From Chthonomonas sp. UBA2387 (lineage in GTDB: Bacteria; Armatimonadota; Fimbriimonadia; Fimbriimonadales; Fimbriimonadaceae), in assembly GCA_002343445.1 (NCBI GenBank), contig DDSP01000065.1:20467-84466 (forward strand): a stretch of DNA of 64,000 nt, written 5' to 3'. The position numbers were made by a program, and so were the translations under genes. Position 1 is the first letter of the stretch; each line of letters starts with the position of its first letter. Under the pieces are notes generated by a model, which searched no databases, was not told the origin of the DNA, and was given only the letters and a program-made list of their open reading frames with translations. Below are positions 1 to 7,846 of this stretch, in pieces.

Positions 1-14
1 CCGGCCTTCGGCCA

Positions 15-34
15 CCTTCTCCCCAAGGAGAAGG
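15..34. other. Perfect 8-bp hairpin at the window edge
   Basis: CCTTCTCC and GGAGAAGG pair perfectly around a CCAA loop. It lies about 95 bp downstream of the stop of the minus-strand acetyltransferase gene. It could be a terminator stem without a T-run, or a copy of a small intergenic repeat. Only one copy is visible here, so I cannot call it a repeat family. Confidence 0.4.
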
Positions 35-127
35 ACCGACTCGAAACGCTGGCAGACATGAGCTTCTCCCCCGGGAAACGAACCCAGGCCCAACCTCAGC
101 CGAACCAGCCGAATATCTGGGTGTGCC

Positions 128-541
128 TCAGAACCGGCTAGCGAAGCCCTTCGTCATCCAGCGGTCGGGCTCGGTGGACGTCGCGAAGCCGAACCGCTCG
201 TAGAGCGAGTGCGCGTCCCGCGTGCCGAGCATCCAACGGACGGTCTGCAGGTCGGGGTGATCCATCACTTCCGAGACCAGCCGGACCCCTACGCCCCGAC
301 CTCGGCATTCCGGGGCCACATACACGTCGCACAGCCAAGCGAACGTGGCGCTGTCCGTGACCACCCGCGCGAAGCCCACCATCCGGCCCTCGGCGTGCGC
401 CGAGAAGCACAAGGAACCCGCCAAGCTCCGCTCGATGGTCTCGCGGGTCCGGGTTCGGGACCAGTACGCCTCGGCGAGCCACTCGCACAGCAGGTCAACG
501 TCCACGTCGGCAAGTTCGGTGGACACGCGCACATCTTCCAT
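128..541 (-). CDS. GNAT-family N-acetyltransferase
   Basis: This 137-residue protein should transfer an acetyl group from acetyl-CoA to an amine that cannot be predicted. The acetyl-CoA pyrophosphate loop is visible as CRGRGVGVRL at about residues 80-89, after the V-Y-V-A strand typical of the fold. The C-terminal YERFGF motif is the usual GNAT tyrosine region. I start at the ATG at 541 and not the GTG at 544, because a CAGAAT -10-like box sits 7 nt before the ATG. The gene is divergent from the S9A peptidase gene, sharing a 56-bp intergenic region. The length is normal for a single-domain GNAT. Confidence 0.85.
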   Translation of the reverse strand: MEDVRVSTELADVDVDLLCEWLAEAYWSRTRTRETIERSLAGSLCFSAHAEGRMVGFARVVTDSATFAWLCDVYVAPECRGRGVGVRLVSEVMDHPDLQTVRWMLGTRDAHSLYERFGFATSTEPDRWMTKGFASRF

Positions 542-585
542 CACCGGAATTCTGGCCCGGAACGTCGCGCACGGAGTGGCGCGTA

Positions 586-591
586 CATAAT
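586..591 (+). promoter_or_regulatory. -10 box of a leaderless promoter (CATAAT)
   Basis: CATAAT lies 6 nt before the ATG at 598, which places the predicted transcription start on or next to the A of the start codon. There is no Shine-Dalgarno sequence. I see no convincing -35. Confidence 0.5.
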
Positions 592-597
592 CGCGAC

Positions 598-2706
598 ATG
601 CGCGAACCCCTCACGTTGGTCCTGCTACTGGTGCCCGTGGCCATGGCCGTGGCCCAACTCGACACCGTCAAGGCCACCCCACCCAAGGCCAAGAAGGTCC
701 CCGTTGTCTCCGAACTCCACGGCGACCGACGCGTGGACGACTACCGTTGGCTTCAGAAGAAGACCGACAAGGAGGTCATCGCCTACCTCGAGGCCGAGAA
801 CGCGTACACCCAGACCGTCATGGCCCCCACCAAGGCGCTGCAAGAGAAGCTCTACGCCGAGATCGTGGGCCGCATCAAGGAGACCGACCTCGATGTACCC
901 GTCTTCGACCGCGGCCACTGGTACTACACGCGCACCGAGAAGGGCAAGGACTACCCCATCTATTGCCGCCGAACGGGGACGATGGACGCACCGGAGCAAG
1001 TGCTCCTGGACGTCAACGCCTTGGCGAAAGGCGAGAAGTACATATCGGTGGGAGCGTTCGAGGTGAGCGACGACGGCAACCTGCTGGCCTACTCGGTGGA
1101 CAACACGGGCTTCCGCGAGTATCAACTGTATGTGAAGGACCTCCGCACGGGCCGCTTGCTGCCCGACCGCGTGGGCAAGGTCAACCAGGTCGAATGGTCC
1201 AGGGACAACAAGACGCTGTTCATCGTCACCGAGGACGACGCCAAACGCTGGAACAAGGCGTGGCGCTACGTGCTCGGTTCGCGCGCGAAGCCCGCCCCGA
1301 TCTACGAGGAGAAGGACCGGCTGTACTGGTTCTACATTTCGCGCTCGCGGGACGGGCACTACCTGTTCCTGAACTCGGCGAGTTCGGAGACCACGGAGGT
1401 GCGTGCCATTCCGCTGGCGAACCCGACCGCAACGCCGGACGTGGTGCTGGCCCGCGAGGAGAACCACGAATACGACGTGGAGCACCGCAACGGCACGTTC
1501 TATATCCGCACGAACGACAAGGGCCGCAACTTCCGCTTGGTGTCCGCACCCGCTGCCAACCCTGCGCGCGACCAGTGGAAGGAACTCATCCCGCACCGCG
1601 ACGACGTGATGCTCACCGGGGTGGACCTGTTCGAGCGGTACATGGTCGTCTCCGAGCGGGCGGGCGGCTTCCCCAGGGTCCGAGTCACGCGCTTCGCCGA
1701 CTACTGGACGCAGCAGATCGAGACGCCCGAACGCGTCTGCACCATCTCGCTGGGGGACAACCCGGACTACAAGGCGACGAAGTTGCGCTACTCCTACGCG
1801 TCGTACCAAACGCCCCGTTCGGTCTATGAGTACGACCCTGAGAGCAACGATTCGGTCCTGCTCAAGGCGACTCCGGTGCTTGGCGGATTCGACTCGCGCG
1901 ACTACGTTTCGGAACTGCATTACGCCACGGCCCGCGACGGCGTCAAGGTGCCGATCAGCCTGGTGTACAAGCGGACGACCAAGCCGGGGCCAAACACGCC
2001 CCTGTACCTGGACGCCTATGGATCGTACGGCGCGCCCTCCTTCCCCGGGTTCTCCATCTCGCGGTTGAGCCTGCTCGACCGGGGCGTGATCTACGCCACG
2101 GCCCACATCCGGGGTGGCGGCGAGATGGGGACCAAGTGGCACGACGACGGCAAGATGATGAAGAAGATGAACACGTTCTTCGACTTCATCGACTCGGCCG
2201 ACCACCTCGTCAAGATCGGCTACACGTCGCACAAGCGACTGGCGATGACCGGGGGCAGCGCCGGCGGTCTGCTCATGGGCGCAGTCCTCAACCTCCGTCC
2301 GGACCTGTGCCTCGCCGCTGTCGTGGACGTGCCGTTCGTGGACGTGCTGAACACGATGCTCGACGATTCGATCCCGCTCACCACGGGCGAATGGCTGGAA
2401 TGGGGCAACCCCAACAAGCCGGACGAGTACGCGTACATGCGCAAGTACTGCCCCTACACCAACGTGGGCGCCCTGAACTACCCGCACTTGCTGGTCAACA
2501 CGTCGCTGAACGACTCGCAGGTCATGTACTGGGAGCCCGCCAAGTGGGTGGCTCGGATGCGCGACCGCAAGATCGGGGACAACGTGCTGATGCTGAAGAC
2601 GAACATGGCGGCGGGCCACGGTGGGGCAAGCGGACGTTACGAGGCCATCAAGGAAACGGCGTTCGACTATGCGTTCCTGCTCACCCAGTGGGGCATCAAG
2701 GAGTAG
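598..2706 (+). CDS. Secreted prolyl oligopeptidase family protease (S9A)
   Basis: This 702-residue serine peptidase should cleave small peptides after proline, outside the cytoplasm. A signal peptide is visible in residues 1-19 (hydrophobic run ending AVAQ). The central part is the expected beta-propeller. The C-terminal alpha/beta-hydrolase domain has the nucleophile Ser554 in GGSAGG, Asp639 in LNDSQV and His674 in AGHGG. These are almost exactly the classic prolyl oligopeptidase triad positions. The length is also right for the family (about 700). The start codon is preceded directly by a CATAAT box. A second, more divergent S9 enzyme lies at 19415-22243, which suggests protein or peptide scavenging. 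Confidence 0.93.
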   Translation: MREPLTLVLLLVPVAMAVAQLDTVKATPPKAKKVPVVSELHGDRRVDDYRWLQKKTDKEVIAYLEAENAYTQTVMAPTKALQEKLYAEIVGRIKETDLDVPVFDRGHWYYTRTEKGKDYPIYCRRTGTMDAPEQVLLDVNALAKGEKYISVGAFEVSDDGNLLAYSVDNTGFREYQLYVKDLRTGRLLPDRVGKVNQVEWSRDNKTLFIVTEDDAKRWNKAWRYVLGSRAKPAPIYEEKDRLYWFYISRSRDGHYLFLNSASSETTEVRAIPLANPTATPDVVLAREENHEYDVEHRNGTFYIRTNDKGRNFRLVSAPAANPARDQWKELIPHRDDVMLTGVDLFERYMVVSERAGGFPRVRVTRFADYWTQQIETPERVCTISLGDNPDYKATKLRYSYASYQTPRSVYEYDPESNDSVLLKATPVLGGFDSRDYVSELHYATARDGVKVPISLVYKRTTKPGPNTPLYLDAYGSYGAPSFPGFSISRLSLLDRGVIYATAHIRGGGEMGTKWHDDGKMMKKMNTFFDFIDSADHLVKIGYTSHKRLAMTGGSAGGLLMGAVLNLRPDLCLAAVVDVPFVDVLNTMLDDSIPLTTGEWLEWGNPNKPDEYAYMRKYCPYTNVGALNYPHLLVNTSLNDSQVMYWEPAKWVARMRDRKIGDNVLMLKTNMAAGHGGASGRYEAIKETAFDYAFLLTQWGIKE

Positions 2707-2726
2707 CTCCCGCCCCGGGAACCGAA

Positions 2727-2760
2727 GGACCGCCAAAGCCGTTGAAGCGGGGGGCGGTCC
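2727..2760 (+). terminator. Hairpin after the S9A peptidase gene
   Basis: GGACCGCC (2727-2734) pairs perfectly with GGCGGTCC (2753-2760) around an 18-nt loop, 20 nt after the peptidase stop. There is no T-run. It may be a factor-assisted terminator, or it may separate the peptidase transcript from the TATAAT promoter that follows it at once. Confidence 0.35.
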
Positions 2761-2769
2761 TCCGGGCCG

Positions 2770-2775
2770 TATAAT
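2770..2775 (+). promoter_or_regulatory. Consensus TATAAT box of a leaderless promoter
   Basis: A perfect TATAAT lies 8 nt before the GTG start at 2784. The expected transcription start falls on or one base before the start codon. No Shine-Dalgarno sequence is present. Confidence 0.6.
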
Positions 2776-2783
2776 CGCAAGCT

Positions 2784-3926
2784 GTGAACGCGACGACTCT
2801 CAACCGAATTCTGATGGTGCTGGCATTCGGCGGCATCTTTGTCGCCGGGATGCTCAGTCTCGCGCATGTCCTCAACGCCACCGTGCCGTGCGGTGCGAAC
2901 TCGCAAGGGTGTGAGACGGTCGCCCAACACCCGTCTTCGGCGTGGGCGGGCATCCCCGTCGCGTTCTTTGGGCTCGGGGCCTACTTCTTCTTAGCCGCCT
3001 TGGCGTTCCTTCGGACCGTCGTGGACGGCAGCCAAGTCGCTCTGCTCACCAAGATCGGGGCGCTCGTCTCGGGAGTCGGCACGGCCCTCAGCCTGTACCT
3101 CACGTACATCGCTCTGAACGAGATCCACGCCACGTGCATCTGGTGTCTCGCGTCGGCGGCGATCATGTCGGTCACGTTCCTGATCAACGCCTGGCTCGCC
3201 CAGAAGGAGCCGAACACGACCCTCGGCGCCAAGTTCGACAAGCTGGCGTTCGTCGGCTTGTTCGTGGTCGCGTTGGGCGGCTTGGGCGTCTATAGCCAAG
3301 AGCTGAACCGCAAGGGCGCGGAAACGGGAGTCGCCCGCGAGACGCTCGACTCGCTCACCATCGAGAACTACGCGACGGCGAACCCCGACACCAACACGTC
3401 GTTGCACGTGTATGGCGATATGGACTCGCCGGTCACTATCGTCGAGTTCGCCGACATCTTCTGCGATCACTGCCGCACGCATTATCCCAACGTCAAGAAT
3501 CTGGCCACGGCAAACCCCGGCAAGGTGCGCGTCGTGTTCCGCCACCTGCCCCTGTACATGCTGGAGGGGCACGACCTGAGCCTGCCCGCTTCCATCCTCG
3601 CCGAGTACGCGGGGGAAGAAGGCAAGTTCTGGGACTTCATGGATGCGGTGATGATGAGCGACAAGGAGCAGGTCAAGTCCGCTTCCGGGTTGCTCAAGGT
3701 GATCCAGACCATCGGCATGGACCCGGACAAGGCGCGCCGCGTGATGAGCGACACCGAGAGCAAGTACTTCAGCACGGTTTATCGCGACATCGAACTGGCG
3801 AACAGCGCCGGCGTGAGCCGCACGCCCACCTACCTGGTGTTCGCGCCGGGTCACAAGACCGAAGCCGCCACACCGAACAACATCGCGGGCATCGTCGAGA
3901 CGCTCGTCAAGAAGTTGAATGGCTAA
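2784..3926 (+). CDS. VKOR-DsbA fusion, disulfide bond formation
   Basis: This 380-residue protein joins a vitamin K epoxide reductase-type membrane domain (about 1-140) to a DsbA-like thioredoxin domain (about 195-378). The VKOR part has the loop cysteines C36 and C43 and the active-site pair C118-I-W-C121 next to quinone-binding helices. The thioredoxin part has C227-D-H-C230 after the FADIF strand. A further helix at about 153-172 links the two. Such fusions oxidise exported proteins and pass the electrons to quinone without DsbB. The start is a GTG, supported by the TATAAT 8 nt upstream. The 3' end overlaps mnmA by 8 bp. Confidence 0.92.
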   Translation: MNATTLNRILMVLAFGGIFVAGMLSLAHVLNATVPCGANSQGCETVAQHPSSAWAGIPVAFFGLGAYFFLAALAFLRTVVDGSQVALLTKIGALVSGVGTALSLYLTYIALNEIHATCIWCLASAAIMSVTFLINAWLAQKEPNTTLGAKFDKLAFVGLFVVALGGLGVYSQELNRKGAETGVARETLDSLTIENYATANPDTNTSLHVYGDMDSPVTIVEFADIFCDHCRTHYPNVKNLATANPGKVRVVFRHLPLYMLEGHDLSLPASILAEYAGEEGKFWDFMDAVMMSDKEQVKSASGLLKVIQTIGMDPDKARRVMSDTESKYFSTVYRDIELANSAGVSRTPTYLVFAPGHKTEAATPNNIAGIVETLVKKLNG

Positions 3927-5013
3927 CCGCCGCACACGCGGCCCCGTCCTCGTAGCCATGTCGGGCGGGGTGGACAGCAGCGTCGCGGCCGCGCTCATGG
4001 TCAAGCGTGGCTACGACGTCGTCGGTGTGACCCTCCAGATTTGGCAAGAGAGCCAGACCGACCCGCGCCATGCGGGATGTTGCTCGCTGGGTGCGGTCGA
4101 GGACGCACGCCGCGTGGCCAAGAAGCTCGGCATCCCCCATTACGTGTTCAACTTCAAGGACGCGTTCCGCCAGAGCGTCATCGACAACTTCGTCGAGGAA
4201 TACGAGCGCGGCAGGACCCCGAACCCTTGCGTCCAGTGCAACAAGCACGTCAAGTTCGACCTGCTGGTGCAGAAGATGCGCGAGTTGGGGTGCGAACTGC
4301 TGGTGACGGGACACTACGCCCGCATCCGCCGAGCCGCCGATGGCCGTTACCGGTTGCTCCGAGCGCGTGCGGCTTCCAAGGACCAGAGCTATGTGCTGTA
4401 CATGCTCGACCAGGCGCAGCTGGGTTGCGTCTACTTCCCGCTGGGCGAGCTTTCGGGCAAGAGCGAGGCGCGGCAGATCGCGCGCGACTTCGGCCTATCG
4501 GTTGCCGACAAGCCCGAGTCGCAGGACATTTGTTTTGTGAGCGAGGCGGGCGGCTACCGCGAGTTCTTGCGCTCCAAGCGGCCCGAGATGTTTCAGGGCG
4601 GCGACATCGTGGATGCCGAGGGCCGGCGGATCGGCGAGCACGAGGGGCTACCCGACTTCACGATCGGCCAGCGGCGCGGACTCGGTGTCTCTTCGGATCG
4701 TCCGCTCTACGTGCTTCGCCTCGATGCGGCCAACCGCCGCGTGGTCGTCGGCGAGAAGGATGCGCTGGCCACGCGCGAAGTCGCCGTCGGCGAGGTGGTC
4801 TGGGGCGTCCAGCCCTTTGGTCCGATGCGCGTCGACGCCAAGATCCGCTACAACATGCCCGCCAAGCGCGCGACGCTTCTGCCCGACGGCGAGCGTTCGC
4901 GATTGCTGTTCGACGAGCCGGTCTCGGCCGTCACGCCGGGGCAGATCGCCGTGGCGTACGTCGGCCAGACCCTTGCAATGGGCGGGACCATCGAGCCTGT
5001 GGCCACCGTGTGA
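3919..5013 (+). CDS. mnmA: tRNA-specific 2-thiouridylase MnmA
   Basis: MnmA installs the 2-thio group on wobble uridine 34 of tRNA-Lys, -Glu and -Gln, using ATP and relayed persulfide sulfur. The ATP pyrophosphatase loop MSGGVDSSVAA is near the N-terminus. The catalytic cysteine lies in NPCVQCNKHVKF and the second in SQDICFV. At 364 residues the length is typical. The ATG lies inside the end of the VKOR-DsbA gene (8-bp overlap), so the two are probably co-transcribed and coupled. A DUF1844 gene follows after 12 bp. Confidence 0.97.
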   Translation: MANRRTRGPVLVAMSGGVDSSVAAALMVKRGYDVVGVTLQIWQESQTDPRHAGCCSLGAVEDARRVAKKLGIPHYVFNFKDAFRQSVIDNFVEEYERGRTPNPCVQCNKHVKFDLLVQKMRELGCELLVTGHYARIRRAADGRYRLLRARAASKDQSYVLYMLDQAQLGCVYFPLGELSGKSEARQIARDFGLSVADKPESQDICFVSEAGGYREFLRSKRPEMFQGGDIVDAEGRRIGEHEGLPDFTIGQRRGLGVSSDRPLYVLRLDAANRRVVVGEKDALATREVAVGEVVWGVQPFGPMRVDAKIRYNMPAKRATLLPDGERSRLLFDEPVSAVTPGQIAVAYVGQTLAMGGTIEPVATV

Positions 5014-5025
5014 TACAACAGCACC

Positions 5026-5307
5026 ATGAGCGAGAACCACTCCGTCGAACCCATCAGCGTCTACACCATGGTCACGGCGATGGTCGAGCAGATGGCCTCC
5101 GTGGCCTGGCAGAAAATGGGCCTGCAACCCGACTTCCTGACCGGCAAGATCCACAAGGACCTCGCCGAAGCCAAAGTCGCCATCGACCTGACGACGCACC
5201 TCGCATCGTTCATCGAGCCCCACCTGGACGACGACGACAAGCGCCAGATCCACAACCTCATCCGCGACCTGCGCATCAACTACGTGAACCAGACCAAGGG
5301 CGAATGA
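5026..5307 (+). CDS. DUF1844 family protein
   Basis: This small acidic protein has 93 residues, no signal peptide and no membrane segment. It matches the DUF1844 pattern: a helical start with MVEQMASVAWQKMGL, then KDLAEAKVAIDLT, then a C-terminal NLIRDLRINYV helix. The function is unknown. It lies between mnmA (12-bp gap) and lgt (31-bp gap). A TACAAC box 6 nt before the ATG could give it a leaderless start of its own. Confidence 0.85.
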   Translation: MSENHSVEPISVYTMVTAMVEQMASVAWQKMGLQPDFLTGKIHKDLAEAKVAIDLTTHLASFIEPHLDDDDKRQIHNLIRDLRINYVNQTKGE

Positions 5308-5317
5308 GGGCCACCGG

Positions 5318-5323
5318 TACACT
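5318..5323 (+). promoter_or_regulatory. TACACT -10-like box before lgt
   Basis: GGTACACT lies 15 nt before the lgt ATG, predicting a leader of about 8 nt. The same GGTACACTC string occurs before the amidase gene start at 40232, which supports a real promoter element. Confidence 0.4.
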
Positions 5324-5338
5324 CACCGCTCACGCTCG

Positions 5339-6103
5339 ATGAAGCCCGTCCTCTTCCACATCGGTCAGTTTCCGGTCCACAGCTACGGTGTGGCGATCAT
5401 GGTCGCGTTTCTCGCGGGCATGGCGCTGGCTCGGGCGCGGGCCATCAAGGCGGGCATCGACGTCGGCAAGGTGCTCGACATCGGGATCTGGACGCTGATG
5501 GCAGGCATCCTGGGCGCGCGGGTCACCTACATCGTCCAAGACCTCGATTACTACCTGAAGCACACGGACGAGTTGTTTTCGCCCCAATTCCAGGGGCTGA
5601 CCAGTTTTGGCGGGCTGATCTTCGGCATCCCGGTGTTCATCTGGCTGACCAAGCGGGCTGGCATCGAGGTGCGCACCATGCTCGATGTGGCCGCGCCCTC
5701 GTTTCTGCTGGGTCACGCGATCGGGCGAATCGGCTGTTTGCTCAACGGGTGCTGTCACGGGGGGCCGTGCGACCTTCCCTGGGGCGTGCCGCTCGCCAAT
5801 CGCGCGGGCCTTTACCACCCCGCTCAGGTGTACGATTCGTTCCTGAATCTAGGGGCGCTGGCGTTGCTTCTGGTCATGGAGCGACGTTGGACGGGGACGG
5901 GCAAGACGTTCGCCATGATGCTGGTGCTGCACGGGTTGACGCGGTTCGCCTACGAGTTCTGGCGGGCGGGGTCGAGCTCGACCTACTGGGGCTCGCTTCC
6001 CGTGACCGAGGCCCAAGTCGCGGCCTTGGTCGTGAGCCTGATCGGCGGCATCCTGTTCTGGCGGTTCGGCCGGGCGGTCGCAACCACGCCCGGGACCCCC
6101 TGA
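5339..6103 (+). CDS. lgt: Prolipoprotein diacylglyceryl transferase
   Basis: Lgt moves diacylglycerol from phosphatidylglycerol to the lipobox cysteine of prolipoproteins in the inner membrane. The family signature GHAIGRIGCLLNGCCHG spans about residues 125-141 and includes the essential arginine and glycine. Several hydrophobic segments surround it (about 15-32, 45-65, 88-103 and three near the C-terminus). At 254 residues it is slightly short but complete. Lipoprotein substrates in this window include the proteins at 38003-39022 and 52268-53785. Confidence 0.96.
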   Translation: MKPVLFHIGQFPVHSYGVAIMVAFLAGMALARARAIKAGIDVGKVLDIGIWTLMAGILGARVTYIVQDLDYYLKHTDELFSPQFQGLTSFGGLIFGIPVFIWLTKRAGIEVRTMLDVAAPSFLLGHAIGRIGCLLNGCCHGGPCDLPWGVPLANRAGLYHPAQVYDSFLNLGALALLLVMERRWTGTGKTFAMMLVLHGLTRFAYEFWRAGSSSTYWGSLPVTEAQVAALVVSLIGGILFWRFGRAVATTPGTP

Positions 6104-6120
6104 AGATTTTCTGAAAATTC

Positions 6121-6151
6121 TTGTGCACAGAGACCAAATCTGTGTTATCTT
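6121..6151 (+). promoter_or_regulatory. Promoter of the small surface-type protein gene
   Basis: An extended -10 (TG, T, TATCTT ending at 6151) is preceded at 19 nt by a weak -35, TTGTGC (6121-6126). It predicts a leader of about 70 nt. The leader holds two hairpins, GGCGC/GCGCC and AGACC/GGTCT, ahead of a strong GAGGAGGA Shine-Dalgarno at about 6215-6222. Confidence 0.45.
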
Positions 6152-6226
6152 ACGAAGTGGTTGTGGCGCTGCGGCGCCTTGGTTTGATTGGAAGACCTGC
6201 GTTAGACGGGTCTCCGAGGAGGATAC

Positions 6227-6610
6227 GTGAATTCTGCAAAACGGCGTCTAAGCGCCTGTCTCGGCTTCGCTTGGTGCGGGGTCGCGGTTCAGGCATCTCC
6301 CGTTCTCTTGGCGGGCACCGGCGATGTGCTCGCTTCCGGACTCTCGCATCAACTTGCCTTTGCGCGTCCCAGCGCCGCGCCAGCGATCTTCAGCGCACTC
6401 GGCCAGCCGAACGCCAGCACGTTGGCTTCGGGTGGTCAGCCTCCTGTCGAGGTTTCGCCCCCCATCGAGGCCTTGCCACCCGATGCGGCGGAATCGGCGT
6501 GGGCGACGGAAGCACAGGAGTCGCTGATGTCCCGCGTCGGGTTGGATCCGAGTGCCGTGATGGCAGTGGCCTTGGGGTTGGCCACGCTGAGCCGCAAACG
6601 AAAACGGTGA
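6227..6610 (+). CDS. Small exported protein with PEP-CTERM-like tail
   Basis: The protein has 127 residues. It has a signal peptide (about 1-24, ending VQAS), a low-complexity Ala/Pro/Ser-rich body, and a C-terminal tripartite tail: DPSAVMA, a short hydrophobic stretch, then SRKRKR. This layout resembles PEP-CTERM/exosortase sorting signals but lacks the PEP triplet. I do not recognise the body and propose no function beyond a surface or exported role. The start is a GTG fixed by an excellent Shine-Dalgarno 4 nt upstream. It has its own promoter and a strong terminator, so it is a single-gene unit. Confidence 0.6.
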   Translation: MNSAKRRLSACLGFAWCGVAVQASPVLLAGTGDVLASGLSHQLAFARPSAAPAIFSALGQPNASTLASGGQPPVEVSPPIEALPPDAAESAWATEAQESLMSRVGLDPSAVMAVALGLATLSRKRKR

Positions 6611-6675
6611 CGTCCTAGGGTTTTCTTCGGACCTTCATCCTCCCTCAAACCAGAGGTCGAACCTTCGACCGAATT

Positions 6676-6712
6676 CCCCCGGTGTCGGCATATGGACACC
6701 GGGGGCTCTTTT
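6676..6712. terminator. Strong hairpin terminator between convergent genes
   Basis: CCCCCGGTGTC (6676-6686) pairs perfectly over 11 bp with GACACCGGGGG (6695-6705), with an 8-nt loop. CTCTTTT follows on the plus strand. It terminates the small surface-type gene and probably also serves the minus-strand trkA-like gene ending at 6727, though the T-run is only on the plus side. Confidence 0.8.
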
Positions 6713-6726
6713 CCCGAGATCGCTTT

Positions 6727-7389
6727 CTAGCGCTCGGCGAAGAGCTTGCGGAGCGCTTCGGAGTTGTCGCGCGGCACGAGGGCGACGACGGTGTCTCCAG
6801 GGGTCAGGATTGTATCGCCTTGCACCATCAGCCCTTGGCTGTCGCGCAATAACCAAACCAGATTCGTTTGCGGTGGCAGAACCAAGTCACGCACGCGTTG
6901 ACCTGCGGCCAGCGAGCGATTGCTGAGTTTCACTTCCACCACCTCGATCTGTCCGCGCGCCAAAGCGCCGACGGGCAGCATGACATCGGGAGTCACCTGC
7001 TGTTCGAGCAAACTGAAGATGATGCCGGTCGCCGAGACCGTGTTGTCGATGCCCACCTGAGCGAACAGCGGTTCGTGGTCTGGGTCGTTCACGCGGGCCA
7101 AGACTCGGTCCACATCCCAAACCACCTTGGCCATCTGGCACACGACGAGGTTGTCTTCGTCTTCGCCCGTGACGGCGATAACCACGTCTGCGCGCCCGAA
7201 ACCCGCACGCTTCTGGACGGCCATCTCGCAGCCGTCGCCCGCCATGACGTTCTCGGCGCCCAGCATCGAGGAAAGGCGACCGACCGAACCGCCGTCTTTC
7301 TCGAGAAGCAACACCTCGTCGCCACGCTGGAGCAGGCGCTTGGCCAACTGGATGCCGACATTTCCACCACCGACGACGATCGCGTACAT
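6727..7389 (-). CDS. TrkA-family potassium channel regulator (RCK N + C)
   Basis: This 220-residue cytoplasmic protein has a Rossmann TrkA_N domain (about 1-125, nucleotide motif GGGNVG near residue 8). A TrkA_C domain follows (about 140-218). These proteins bind NAD(H) or ATP and ligands and gate Trk/Ktr potassium uptake pumps. It is the last gene of a minus-strand set, 4 bp after a second TrkA_N protein. No TrkH/KtrB membrane subunit is in this window. The pairing with a TrkA_N-only protein suggests a two-subunit regulator. Confidence 0.9.
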   Translation of the reverse strand: MYAIVVGGGNVGIQLAKRLLQRGDEVLLLEKDGGSVGRLSSMLGAENVMAGDGCEMAVQKRAGFGRADVVIAVTGEDEDNLVVCQMAKVVWDVDRVLARVNDPDHEPLFAQVGIDNTVSATGIIFSLLEQQVTPDVMLPVGALARGQIEVVEVKLSNRSLAAGQRVRDLVLPPQTNLVWLLRDSQGLMVQGDTILTPGDTVVALVPRDNSEALRKLFAER

Positions 7390-7393
7390 AGGC

Positions 7394-7846
7394 TTAGATT
7401 TTGAGAGCGTCCGGCAAGACGTTGTAGGCGTCGATGGGCTGGCTGGGCTCGCCGAGGAGCCAGTCGCGCATCAGGCCGGCGGTCAACAAGCTGGGGGTGA
7501 TGCACACGTAGCCGAGCCGCCGATAGGCTTCGGCGCGCAACGGGTCGGCACACTTGATGCAGATGCGGGGGACCTGAAACCGGAAACGGGCCACCTGAGC
7601 GGCCATCAAGTTGCTGTTGTCGCCGCGAGTGGCGGCAAAGAACACATCGGCCTCGCGGATGCCCGCCCGCTCCAACGTGTCTTCTTCAAGGCCGCTGCCC
7701 AACACCACGTTGCACCCGTGGTTCTCGCCGAGGCGAATCAGGGCGCTGGGGTTCTGTTCGATGAGGGTGACTTCGTGCCCTCGACGGACGAGTTCGAGCG
7801 CCAGCGTTGACCCGGTGCGGCCGCACCCAAAGATGAGTACCTTCAT
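7394..7846 (-). CDS. TrkA_N (RCK) domain protein, single domain
   Basis: This 150-residue protein contains a TrkA_N Rossmann domain only (GCGRTG near residue 8, ESD-like turn at IEQN). A C-terminal extension of about 25 residues has no TrkA_C similarity that I can see. It probably works with the full-length TrkA-like protein encoded next to it. The ATG overlaps the glnD stop by 4 bp (ATGA), so translation is probably coupled. The nitrogen/potassium gene link is unusual. Confidence 0.85.
   Translation of the reverse strand: MKVLIFGCGRTGSTLALELVRRGHEVTLIEQNPSALIRLGENHGCNVVLGSGLEEDTLERAGIREADVFFAATRGDNSNLMAAQVARFRFQVPRICIKCADPLRAEAYRRLGYVCITPSLLTAGLMRDWLLGEPSQPIDAYNVLPDALKI

Noticed and set aside
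625..2736. 703-codon open frame on the minus strand opposite the S9A peptidase
   Set aside because: It is a GC-rich mirror frame of a clear gene; composition is Arg/His/Val-rich with no motif.
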